From Thermoguttaceae bacterium (GTDB lineage: Bacteria; Planctomycetota; Planctomycetia; Pirellulales; Thermoguttaceae), in contig JAFRFG010000046.1 of the NCBI GenBank assembly GCA_017434455.1, forward strand, positions 62,001 to 126,000: DNA of 64,000 nt, in the 5' to 3' direction. The position numbers and the translations under genes were made by a program. The notes beneath the pieces are model-generated. The model was not told where the DNA came from and made no database searches. It saw only the letters and a list, made by a program, of their open reading frames with translations. Shown here piece by piece: positions 9,048 to 17,325 of the stretch. The stretch's first letter is position 1. Each line of letters begins with the position of its first letter.

Positions 9048-9050
9048 GTG

Positions 9051-10733
9051 ATGAGAATAAAGATGAACCATACTATCTTCGATGAAGCGTTTCCCTTCAA
9101 TCGGTTGCCCTATAGTAAAACCCAAAAATGGTTGTTAGTGGTCATCCCTATTCTCGCGATCTTAGTCCCTGCCTACTTCGAAACCACCTCGGGACGTTGG
9201 CTTGCTTCTCCTGATAGTATGATCTATATGGAAATGGCCCAGTCTTGTGCTGAAGGAAATGGTCTTTGTGTTCGGGGGATTTATGGTCTGTCAACGGAAC
9301 TTCGGGTTAAGACTGGCCACTGGCCTCCTGGGTATCCCCTGTTGATAGTACCGTTCATTCGACTTGGGATGACCCCTTATCAAGCGGGTTTAGCAGTTGA
9401 TATCTTGTCAGCACTCGGTGCACTATTGCTGATCTTTCATTTTTACTCAAAGATACTTCCTTTTGGTCTCGCTGTATGCGCGGGACTAGGTTCAGCTGTC
9501 TGGATGTGGGGTTCTATCGCCGATGTATTGAGTGAGGCCCCCTTTATTTTCTTTACCTGTTTATCCATATTCCTCCTTGAACGCGGATGCAAAACCACAC
9601 GTTATTGGCTTTATATCCTTTTAGCGGGGCTGGTATGTGGCTGGTCAGCAACGATTCGTTTCGTGGGAATTGCCCTCATTATTGCCGAGGCTATCTGGCT
9701 TTTTACTCATTTCAAATGTCGCAGAAAGCTGTTTTCTCTAGGACAATGGAGTTTTGGTTTGTTTATTGGTTATGGATGGTTGGTTATTTACAATCTAAAG
9801 ACATTTGGAATGGTTCTTCCTCATTTTGATAGCCCACGTGGAGGGAATCTACTATTTAATTTTATAGTGGGGATACTAAGTTTTATCGAGGGGGGATTCG
9901 CTATTAAAAATCAAACCTTGATTTTGTTGTTCCTGGCTCTTTGGATTGTCCTCTTTGTTCTGACGTTGATCATTGGTTTGGTACACAGAAATGGTGATAA
10001 CCATCGGACAAAATCGTTCTTCAATGTCCTTGGGGAATTCTTCCGTCAGAATGATTTTTTATTGTTATGGATTCTATATGCAGCGGGGATTTCGGGAATC
10101 TCGATTCTCTCCTATGTTCGGTGGGCTGGACATGGCGCGATGGGAAGGTTTTGGATTCCGATCGACTGGATCAAATCTTTCTTTGTAGTGAGCTTGATCT
10201 ATTTGTTGTTCTGTCAGTTCTATGTCCGGAAGATGTCATTTCGCCTGACGATTTTATTCTTTTCTGCCGCTATGATTCTTTTAATTATTTCCGATGCAAT
10301 TCGTCTGGAAACGAAAATTGCCTCAGGTCACGAAGTCAAAATTGAGAAAACCGTTTATCCTCTTGAGGAAGATTGGTTTTCCATCCAGAGAAAGGCTGCC
10401 GAAAGACTCAGTACTCTTGTCTCAGAGGACCAGCTGGTGGCCTTAGGGCCTGATCTCCCAAACATTTATTGGAGAGCGTGGGGGAATATGAATTCTCGCC
10501 TAATGGTCGACCAAGGTCTGGCCGAAGTCCAAAAGCTCGAAAGATCTGGAATCCTCTGGGGCTTCGTTGTTATGGATCCCGACGATTTTATTTCCGGCTT
10601 TGATGAAGAAGCGCAGAATGAACTTATCATCCCATTGTTACGTCATCCGGAAAAATTTCCTCAATACGAGGTCATCAAACTCGCCGACTATATTACGGCC
10701 TTCCGATACATTGGCCCGATTGATGGGCTATAG
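9051..10733 (+). CDS. Multi-spanning membrane protein, probable GT-C glycosyltransferase
   Basis: 560 residues with roughly ten hydrophobic segments from residue 28 to about 420 and a soluble C-terminal part. An early SPDSMIYMEMA loop and HWPPGYPLL resemble the D-containing first loop and PPGYP motif of ArnT/PMT-like GT-C enzymes, which transfer sugars from polyprenyl phosphate in the membrane. The exact substrate is unknown. The start is uncertain (GTG 9048, ATG 9051 or ATG 9063); none has a strong ribosome site. Base composition is much more AT-rich than its neighbours, and the gene lies between the two direct-repeat copies next to a transposase remnant, so acquisition by transfer is likely. 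It disrupts what was probably a glycosyltransferase-ugd operon. Confidence 0.65.
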   Translation: MRIKMNHTIFDEAFPFNRLPYSKTQKWLLVVIPILAILVPAYFETTSGRWLASPDSMIYMEMAQSCAEGNGLCVRGIYGLSTELRVKTGHWPPGYPLLIVPFIRLGMTPYQAGLAVDILSALGALLLIFHFYSKILPFGLAVCAGLGSAVWMWGSIADVLSEAPFIFFTCLSIFLLERGCKTTRYWLYILLAGLVCGWSATIRFVGIALIIAEAIWLFTHFKCRRKLFSLGQWSFGLFIGYGWLVIYNLKTFGMVLPHFDSPRGGNLLFNFIVGILSFIEGGFAIKNQTLILLFLALWIVLFVLTLIIGLVHRNGDNHRTKSFFNVLGEFFRQNDFLLLWILYAAGISGISILSYVRWAGHGAMGRFWIPIDWIKSFFVVSLIYLLFCQFYVRKMSFRLTILFFSAAMILLIISDAIRLETKIASGHEVKIEKTVYPLEEDWFSIQRKAAERLSTLVSEDQLVALGPDLPNIYWRAWGNMNSRLMVDQGLAEVQKLERSGILWGFVVMDPDDFISGFDEEAQNELIIPLLRHPEKFPQYEVIKLADYITAFRYIGPIDGL

Positions 10734-10881
10734 TGTATGTGGCCAGATGCTCTTGCCCCATCCTTGAGCATAGATATTTTCTCAATGGTGGAGAAGAGAA
10801 GAATCCCCGTCTGCTACGCACAAATAATCATCACCGCGAAGGGGAATTTGATTCTAGGGTTGACTTCGGCCGCCGTGGAGA
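10734..10881. other. Short AT-rich tail of the insert, no gene seen
   Basis: Between the membrane-protein stop and repeat copy 2 there is no convincing reading frame or RNA. This is the right end of the insert. Confidence 0.4.
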
Positions 10882-10935
10882 ACGTGCCTGATCGACGCGG
10901 CCCACCCAGCGGCCAAGAAAAGTTGAAAAAAACGG
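10882..10935 (+). repeat. 54-bp imperfect direct repeat, copy 2
   Basis: Same orientation as 8592-8645, three mismatches. Here the sequence is not part of a functional gene: it reproduces the end of the GT2-methyltransferase gene, including its stop, 90 bases before the ugd start. Confidence 0.9.
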
Positions 10936-11024
10936 AAATCATCGGTACAATCCCGGGCAAAGGGAGTCCCAGAAAAGTGGCCCCTTTTTTGTCGGCCGGG
11001 TATAGAGCATGAGGAGTTAAAGCT

Positions 11025-12395
11025 ATGCAGATTGCTGTCATCGGAAGCGGTTACGTTGGGCTGGTCACCGGCACCTGTTTCGCTCAAATGGGGAACCTGG
11101 TCACCTGTGTCGACAGCGACGAAGCGAAAATCCGCCGCCTTTGGCACGGCGATGTCCCGATCTACGAGCCGGGTCTGGCAGCGTTGATCCGCAGCGGATC
11201 CGACGCGGGGGATCTGTCCTTCACGACCGATCTGGCCGCGGCGCTGCGCGGGGCCGAGATCGCCTTTATCGCGGTCGGTACCCCGATGAAAGAAGACGGT
11301 TCCGCCGATTTGAAGTATGTCCTGGCCGTCGCCGAAGAGATCGGCGATAAGATGACGGGCGACTTGATCGTCGTCGACAAATCGACGGTTCCCGTCGGAA
11401 CCGCCGATAAGGTGCGCGAGGTGATTCGTCAGCGGCTGGAAAAGCGGGTCGCCGCCGGCGACGCCGCCGCGGCCGCCTACCGTTTCGACGTGGCCAGCAA
11501 TCCGGAGTTTCTCAAAGAGGGAGCGGCGATCGCCGATTTTATGCGTCCCGACCGCGTGGTTCTGGGGGTCAATTCTCCCGAAACCGCGCGGGCGCTTTCC
11601 CACCTGTACGAGCCGTTCGTCCGCCGCGACAACGCCCTGCTACTGATGGACGTGCGCAGTGCCGAAATGACCAAATACGCCGCCAACGCGATGCTGGCGA
11701 CCCGCATCAGTTTTATGAACGAGATCGCCCGCCTGTGTGAAAAAGTCGGAGCCGATGTCGGCCATGTCCGCGCGGGAATCGGTTCCGACCGGCGAATCGG
11801 AACGGCGTTTCTCTTCCCGGGGTGCGGGTACGGGGGAAGCTGCTTTCCCAAAGATGTTCAGGCGCTTATCCACATGATGCTGGAGTACGGCCTTCCCGCC
11901 CATCTGCTTAACGCCGTCGAGGAGGTCAACCGCGTCCAAAAAGAGGTTCTCGTCGAGAAAGTGATCGAGCGCTTCGGCGATTCCCTGGAAGGCCGTGTCT
12001 TCGCCCTGTGGGGGTTGGCTTTTAAGCCGAACACCGACGACATGCGGCAGGCGCCGTCACTGGTGATCGTCCGCCGTCTCATCGAGCGGGGAGCCACCGT
12101 CCGGGCCTTCGACCCCGAGGCGGTCGAACAGGCGAGGCTCTACTTCGACGATATTCCCGAAGGGAAGATCACGTATTTCGGCAATAAGTACGACGCCCTC
12201 AACGGCGCCAGCGCCCTGCTGCTTCTGACCGAATGGAACGTCTTCCGCAGCCCCGACTTCGACGAGATCAAACAGCGGCTCAAAGAACCGGTTATCTTCG
12301 ACGGCCGAAACCAGTACGTCAGTCTCGACCTGCCGAGCCGCGGATTCGACTATTGCGCCATCGGAAGCCCGATGCGCCGGGCCGACCGCGGCTAG
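11025..12395 (+). CDS. ugd: UDP-glucose 6-dehydrogenase
   Basis: 456 residues, normal length for the family. The N-terminal Rossmann motif GSGYVGLVTG (about 7-16) binds NAD and the catalytic cysteine is C273 in GYGGSCFPKD. NPEFLKEG and GLAFKPNTDD are also conserved. The enzyme oxidises UDP-glucose to UDP-glucuronate in the cytoplasm, a precursor for exopolysaccharide or surface glycan. GAGGAG about ten bases upstream supports the start. It was probably once directly downstream of the GT2-methyltransferase gene. UDP-N-acetylmannosamine dehydrogenase or GDP-mannose dehydrogenase are alternatives that cannot be fully excluded by eye, but the pattern fits UDP-glucose best. Confidence 0.9.
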   Translation: MQIAVIGSGYVGLVTGTCFAQMGNLVTCVDSDEAKIRRLWHGDVPIYEPGLAALIRSGSDAGDLSFTTDLAAALRGAEIAFIAVGTPMKEDGSADLKYVLAVAEEIGDKMTGDLIVVDKSTVPVGTADKVREVIRQRLEKRVAAGDAAAAAYRFDVASNPEFLKEGAAIADFMRPDRVVLGVNSPETARALSHLYEPFVRRDNALLLMDVRSAEMTKYAANAMLATRISFMNEIARLCEKVGADVGHVRAGIGSDRRIGTAFLFPGCGYGGSCFPKDVQALIHMMLEYGLPAHLLNAVEEVNRVQKEVLVEKVIERFGDSLEGRVFALWGLAFKPNTDDMRQAPSLVIVRRLIERGATVRAFDPEAVEQARLYFDDIPEGKITYFGNKYDALNGASALLLLTEWNVFRSPDFDEIKQRLKEPVIFDGRNQYVSLDLPSRGFDYCAIGSPMRRADRG

Positions 12396-12480
12396 AGCGC
12401 GTTTTTTTCACGGCCGCGATCCAATCGCCGGGCGAGGTGTTTTTTACCGCGGGGGAGAGACCGTAATCGGTATAAAACTC

Positions 12481-12508
12481 TTGCCTACACGCGAAAACCG
12501 GGTAGAAT
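12481..12508 (+). promoter_or_regulatory. Candidate promoter for the RND efflux operon
   Basis: TTGCCT (12481-12486), a 16-base spacer and TAGAAT (12503-12508) lie 99 bases before the ATG at 12607. This is close to the sigma70 consensus and argues against translation starting at 12481. Confidence 0.5.
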
Positions 12509-12606
12509 GGACCTGTTCGGTTATCATCGGCAAAACCGCCAGGAAACGGCCTTCCCCGTTGTCCTGTCTTCAGTATTCTTCCACAACCGTCTCAAAGGAA
12601 CAACCT

Positions 12607-13971
12607 ATGCGGGACCTGACAACCAAAGGTTTTTATCGCCTTCTTTCGATGCTCGCGCCGCTGTTCGCGCTGGCGCTTTCCGGCTGCTACGAAAAGCCGA
12701 ATACCGCCGAAGCCAAACGGCCGCCGGTCCCGGTTGTTCTGGCGACCGCCGAAAAGCAGGACATCCGAATCACTGTCCGCCTCACCGGCAAGACCAATAC
12801 CGATCCGGTCAAAATCGTCCCGCGGGTACGGGGGTACATCGAGTCGATCAATTTCAAACCGGGTGATATCGTCAAAGAGGGGGATATCCTCTACGAGATC
12901 GAGAAATTCGACTACCAGAACAAGCTCGACGTCGCCATAGCCAGCCGTGACAGATGTGTCGCCGACGTCGAAAAGACCAAGGCCGACTACGACCGTGACC
13001 TGGCGCTCCAACAGCAGGGACAAGGGTTCACGACCCAGGCAGATATCGACCGCGACAAAGCGCTCTTCGACGAGGCCAAAGCGAATCTCGCTTCGGCCGA
13101 AGCCGATATCGAGATGGCCAAAAAAGAGCTGGAACGATGCACGATCAAGGCGACGGTCACCGGTCTGATCAGCCGGACGAAGATCGCTGAGGGAAATATG
13201 GTCGACGGCACAAGCGGTACCGAGACAGTCCTCACCGACATCGCGCCGATGGATCCGATGTACGTCTATTTCCAGATCACCGATTCTGTTTTCAACAATT
13301 TCATGGCTTCGCTGCGCAAGCAATTCAAGGAGCTCCTCGGCGATCAGTTCGACGATACGATCGCCTACGATAACGAGACGATCTCTAAAATCGCCAAAGA
13401 ACACGGTCTGGAAGGCACCATCTCCATCTCGGTGGGGATGCGCGATGATGTCGACGAGCAGGGAAATCAAAATTATCCCTACACCGGAATCCTCGACTAC
13501 TCGGACAACCACGTCGACGTGGCGACCGGAACGATCACCGTCCGCGGGACACTCGATAATCACGACTACATGATCTATCCCGGGAATATCTGCAATGTTC
13601 AGTTCCCGGGCAAAGAGATTCCCGGCGCTGTCCTGGTTGAGGAAAGAGCGATCTGCCACGACTTAAGCGATACCTACGTCTGGATGATCGGCGCCGACGG
13701 CAAACCGACGAAGCGGTCGATCGAGCTTGGCCAGCAGTACACCCAGGAGCTGCGGATCGTCACCTCGGGTCTTCAGGGGGGTGAGAAGTACGTGCTCGAA
13801 GGAACGCTCAAGGTCAGCGAGGGGTGCGATATCACCGAGGATATCCCCAATGCCGACACGGCGGCCCCTGCCGCGGCGTCAGATGCTCCCGCCGCCCAAC
13901 AGCCCGCCGCCCCGGCCGACAGTGCTGCTTCGGCCGACAGTGCCGCCCCGGCTGACGCTCAAGCGCAGTAA
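12607..13971 (+). CDS. RND efflux periplasmic adaptor lipoprotein
   Basis: 454 residues. The start at 12607 follows AAAGGAAC and opens a lipoprotein signal with lipobox LSGC (C27), so the protein is anchored to a membrane in the periplasm. The order is typical of AcrA/MexA adaptors: lipoyl half-domain (KIVPRVRGYIESI, GDIVKEGDILYEIE), coiled-coil hairpin (about residues 105-175, rich in K, E, A and D), second lipoyl half (ATVTGLISRTKIAEGNMV), beta-barrel and membrane-proximal domains. The last 45 residues are an Ala/Pro/Ser-rich low-complexity tail (APADSAASADSAAPAD), unusual for the family and possibly a flexible envelope-spanning linker. The pump gene follows 38 bases downstream. No outer-membrane TolC-like partner is encoded nearby. 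Confidence 0.9.
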   Translation: MRDLTTKGFYRLLSMLAPLFALALSGCYEKPNTAEAKRPPVPVVLATAEKQDIRITVRLTGKTNTDPVKIVPRVRGYIESINFKPGDIVKEGDILYEIEKFDYQNKLDVAIASRDRCVADVEKTKADYDRDLALQQQGQGFTTQADIDRDKALFDEAKANLASAEADIEMAKKELERCTIKATVTGLISRTKIAEGNMVDGTSGTETVLTDIAPMDPMYVYFQITDSVFNNFMASLRKQFKELLGDQFDDTIAYDNETISKIAKEHGLEGTISISVGMRDDVDEQGNQNYPYTGILDYSDNHVDVATGTITVRGTLDNHDYMIYPGNICNVQFPGKEIPGAVLVEERAICHDLSDTYVWMIGADGKPTKRSIELGQQYTQELRIVTSGLQGGEKYVLEGTLKVSEGCDITEDIPNADTAAPAAASDAPAAQQPAAPADSAASADSAAPADAQAQ

Positions 13972-14009
13972 TCTGTCCCTCGTCACCACCCAATAGGAAA
14001 GATAACCCG

Positions 14010-17000
14010 ATGTTTTCGCGTTTCTTCATTGACAGACCTATTTTCTCGACGGTCGTCTCGCTGATCATTATGCTCGCCGGGGCGGTGACCTACACCAAGC
14101 TCCCGGTGGCCCAGTTCCCCGATATCGTCCCGCCGGTGGTCACGGTCTCGGCCACCTACACGGGGGCCGACCCGCAAACGATCGTCGACACGGTCGCCAT
14201 CCCGATCGAGCAGCAGGTCAACGGGGTCGACAACATGATCTACATGAGCTCGACCTCGGACAACGGGAACTACTCCCTCACGGTCACTTTCGATATCGGA
14301 ACCGACCCCGACATGGCGACGGTTCTCACGCAGAACCGCGTCTCCCTGGCCGAACCGTCGATCCCCAACGACGTCACCCGCCTGGGGATCGAAGTGAAAA
14401 AGAAGTCGACCAATATGCTCGCGCTCTACTGCCTGTGTGAAAAAGAGCGTAAAGACAGCAGCGGCAACCTCCTTCCCCTGCAAAAGGACGACCTCTACCT
14501 GAGCAACTACGCCTCGATCTTCATCAAAGATCAGCTGGCGCGTGTCCCCGGCGTCGGCGAGGCGACGATCATGGACTCGAAGAACTACAGTATGCGAGTC
14601 TGGCTCGACCCGGATGTTCTGGCCGAGCGCAAAATCTCCGTCCAGGAGATCTCCAGCATCTTGGAGGAGCAGAACGTTCAGGTCGCCTCCGGCGAGATCG
14701 GCGGCGCCCCGGTCCCCAAGGGCCAGGTCATGGACCTGACGATCACCACCAAGGGGCGTCTTTCGGAGGTCGAGGATTTCGAGAATCTCGTCGTTCGCTC
14801 CGACGACGACGGCCGTATTCTTTTTCTCAAGGATATCGGCAAGGTCGAACTGGGCAAATACTCCTACGGGAAGAGCTCTATGTATAACGGCCGCCCCGCG
14901 TCGACCCTGGCGATCTATCAATCGCCGGGGGCCAACGCGATCGACGCGGTCGGCAAAGTCCGCGAGCAGATCGAATCGATGAAGCCGATGCTCGATCAAA
15001 GCGGCCTGGAGCTGATCCCCTCGTACGACTCGACCATCTTCATCACCGAGTCGATCGCTGAGGTGAAAGAGACCCTTTACCTGGCGGTCCTCATCGTGAT
15101 CGCCGTCGTTTATGTCTTCCTGCAGGACTGGCGCGCGGCGCTCATCCCGACCTTGGTGATCCCGGTCTCGCTCATCGGAACCTTCTTCCTGATGATGCTC
15201 TTCGGCTTCTCGATGAACACGCTGACGATGTTCGGACTGGTACTGGTCATCGGTATCGTCGTCGACGACGCGATCGTCGTGGTCGAGAACACACAGCGCA
15301 TTCTCGAGAGCGACCCGAACATCTCCCCGCGCGACGCGGCGAAGAAATCGATGGAGGGTGTGACCGGCCCGATTCTGGCGACCACCTGCGTTTTGTGTTC
15401 GGTCTTTATTCCGACGACCTTTATCAGCGGGATGACCGGTCTGCTCTATACCCAGTTCGCGCTGACGATCGCCGGCGCGGTGGTGATCTCGTCGCTGTGC
15501 GCGCTGTCGTTCTCGCCGGCTCTGTGCGCCATCTTCCTGCGTCATCCCGACGGAAAACGCAAGAACATCTTCTTCCGCGCCTTCAACGCCACGTTCGACG
15601 GCTTCGCCGCGTGCTACAACGGCATCCTCGGCAAGATGGTCCGCCTCCCGATCCTGATGCTCTTTATGTGGTTCGGCCTGGTAGCGGCGCTGTATTGGGG
15701 GATGAAGGTCATGCCGTCCGGGTTTATTCCGAACGAGGACCAAGGGGTTCTCTTTGTCGACGTCCGCCTTCCCGACGGCGCTTCGCTGGAGAGAACCGAA
15801 GCGGTCCGCGCGAAGGTGTACGATATCCTTCGTCAAGAGACCACGCAAAAGTCGGTCCTTCTGATTTCGGGCTACTCGATGCTCAGTAGCTCGAACGCGT
15901 CGAACTTCATGCTCGGCGTGATCAACCTCAACGAGTGGAAAGAGCGTACCGGTCCCGACGAGAGCGCCTTCGCGCTGCAGATGAAGCTCAACCGCAAGCT
16001 TAATTCGATGATCCCCGAGGCGACGATTCTGGTCTTCCTCCCGCCGCCGATTATGGGGATCGGGACCAGCGGCGGTTTGGAGTGTGAAGTGCTCGACCGC
16101 CGCGGAAGCACGAACGACGTCTTGTCCCAAGCGGTCGATACAATCATTCAGCGCGGGGTGGAAAGCGGCGTCTTCTCGAACATCACCTCGACGTTCCGTC
16201 CGACGATTCCGCAGCTGTATATCGATATCGACCGTGAGAAGGCGAAGAGAATGGGGATCGATCTCGACGAGGTCTTCTCGTCGCTTCAGAGCTACCTCGG
16301 CTCCAGCTACATCAACGACTTCAACACCTTCCAGCGCGTCTTCCACGTCGTCGTCCAGGCCGACGGCCGCGACCGTCAGTCGATCGATCAGATTCTCGAT
16401 GTCCCCCTTCTCAATGGCGAGGGGAATAAACTGACGATGCGTTCGATCGCCACGGTTCGCGAGATCGTCGGGCCTCAGTCGCTGTCGCGCTTCAACCTCA
16501 GCAACTCCACAATGCTGACCGCCGACCTGTCCGCGGGCCAATCGACCGGTACCGGGATGAAATTCCTCGAAGGGTTGACCGGCGAGCTTCCCGAAGGGTT
16601 CGACATCGACTGGACCGGTATGTCGTACCAGCAGAAGAACGTCGGCGCGACGGTGATTGTCGTCTTTATCCTGGCGTTCCTCTTCGGCTTCCTGACCCTG
16701 GCCGCTCAGTACGAGAGCTGGTCGGCGCCGCTGATCATTATGATGGCGGTTCCGCTGGGGGTTTCCGGCGCGATTTTGGCCGTGGCGCTGCGCGGTCTTG
16801 ACGTGAACATCTACACCCAGATCGGTCTGATCATTATGATCGGCCTGTCGGCGAAGAACGCCATTTTGATCACCGAGTTCGCCCGCGACAATCGCTTGAA
16901 AGAAAAAATGGGGATCATCGAATCGGCGAAGAACGCCGGCCGTCAGCGTCTGCGCCCGATTATGATGACCAGCTTCGCCTTCATCCTCGGTGTGGTTCCC

Positions 17001-17228
17001 CTGGCGATCGCCACCGGCGCCGGCGCCAACTCGCGCCGCGCGATCGGAACGGCGGTCTGCGGCGGGATGCTCGAGGAGACGATGATCGGTATCGTCGTCA
17101 CCCCGGTGCTGTTCGTTCTTCTGACGCGCGTCTCGGAATGGACGATGAAGAAGTTCCACTCCGCGCTCGGCACCGCTCACGAAGAGCTGCCGGACGACGA
17201 GGCACAGCCGGCCGGCGACGCCGAGTAA
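14010..17228 (+). CDS. RND multidrug efflux pump, HAE1 (AcrB-like) family
   Basis: 1072 residues, normal for AcrB-type pumps. It begins MFSRFFIDRPIFSTVVSLII as in AcrB/MexB (first transmembrane helix) and shows two large periplasmic loops between helices 1-2 and 7-8. The proton-relay aspartate pair is present in GIVVDDAIVVVEN (helix 4), and GLSAKNAILITEFA lies in helix 10. The homotrimer exports hydrophobic compounds using the proton gradient, with the adaptor encoded just upstream. A ribosome site (GGAAAGATAACCCG) precedes the ATG. A strong terminator follows, so adaptor and pump form a two-gene operon. Confidence 0.95.
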   Translation: MFSRFFIDRPIFSTVVSLIIMLAGAVTYTKLPVAQFPDIVPPVVTVSATYTGADPQTIVDTVAIPIEQQVNGVDNMIYMSSTSDNGNYSLTVTFDIGTDPDMATVLTQNRVSLAEPSIPNDVTRLGIEVKKKSTNMLALYCLCEKERKDSSGNLLPLQKDDLYLSNYASIFIKDQLARVPGVGEATIMDSKNYSMRVWLDPDVLAERKISVQEISSILEEQNVQVASGEIGGAPVPKGQVMDLTITTKGRLSEVEDFENLVVRSDDDGRILFLKDIGKVELGKYSYGKSSMYNGRPASTLAIYQSPGANAIDAVGKVREQIESMKPMLDQSGLELIPSYDSTIFITESIAEVKETLYLAVLIVIAVVYVFLQDWRAALIPTLVIPVSLIGTFFLMMLFGFSMNTLTMFGLVLVIGIVVDDAIVVVENTQRILESDPNISPRDAAKKSMEGVTGPILATTCVLCSVFIPTTFISGMTGLLYTQFALTIAGAVVISSLCALSFSPALCAIFLRHPDGKRKNIFFRAFNATFDGFAACYNGILGKMVRLPILMLFMWFGLVAALYWGMKVMPSGFIPNEDQGVLFVDVRLPDGASLERTEAVRAKVYDILRQETTQKSVLLISGYSMLSSSNASNFMLGVINLNEWKERTGPDESAFALQMKLNRKLNSMIPEATILVFLPPPIMGIGTSGGLECEVLDRRGSTNDVLSQAVDTIIQRGVESGVFSNITSTFRPTIPQLYIDIDREKAKRMGIDLDEVFSSLQSYLGSSYINDFNTFQRVFHVVVQADGRDRQSIDQILDVPLLNGEGNKLTMRSIATVREIVGPQSLSRFNLSNSTMLTADLSAGQSTGTGMKFLEGLTGELPEGFDIDWTGMSYQQKNVGATVIVVFILAFLFGFLTLAAQYESWSAPLIIMMAVPLGVSGAILAVALRGLDVNIYTQIGLIIMIGLSAKNAILITEFARDNRLKEKMGIIESAKNAGRQRLRPIMMTSFAFILGVVPLAIATGAGANSRRAIGTAVCGGMLEETMIGIVVTPVLFVLLTRVSEWTMKKFHSALGTAHEELPDDEAQPAGDAE

Positions 17229-17247
17229 ACGCCCGTAAAACGTTCCA

Positions 17248-17277
17248 GGCGGGAGGTTTTTTCCTCCCGCCTTTTTT
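17248..17277 (+). terminator. Rho-independent terminator of the RND operon
   Basis: Stem GGCGGGAGG / CCTCCCGCC with a T6 loop, followed by T6 at 17272-17277. Confidence 0.85.
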
Positions 17278-17325
17278 ATCGCACTGTTTTTTACCCCCGT
17301 TTTTTATGAACCCCAGCGTGACGCC

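Noticed and set aside
10734-11024. Small gene between the membrane protein and ugd
   Set aside because: Frames here run through the 54-bp repeat and lack ribosome sites and conserved residues.
13983-17180. Very long open frame on the minus strand opposite the RND pump
   Set aside because: It is a codon-bias shadow of the GC-rich pump gene: the composition is Arg/Asp/His/Gly-rich without domains, and the plus-strand product is a clear AcrB homologue.
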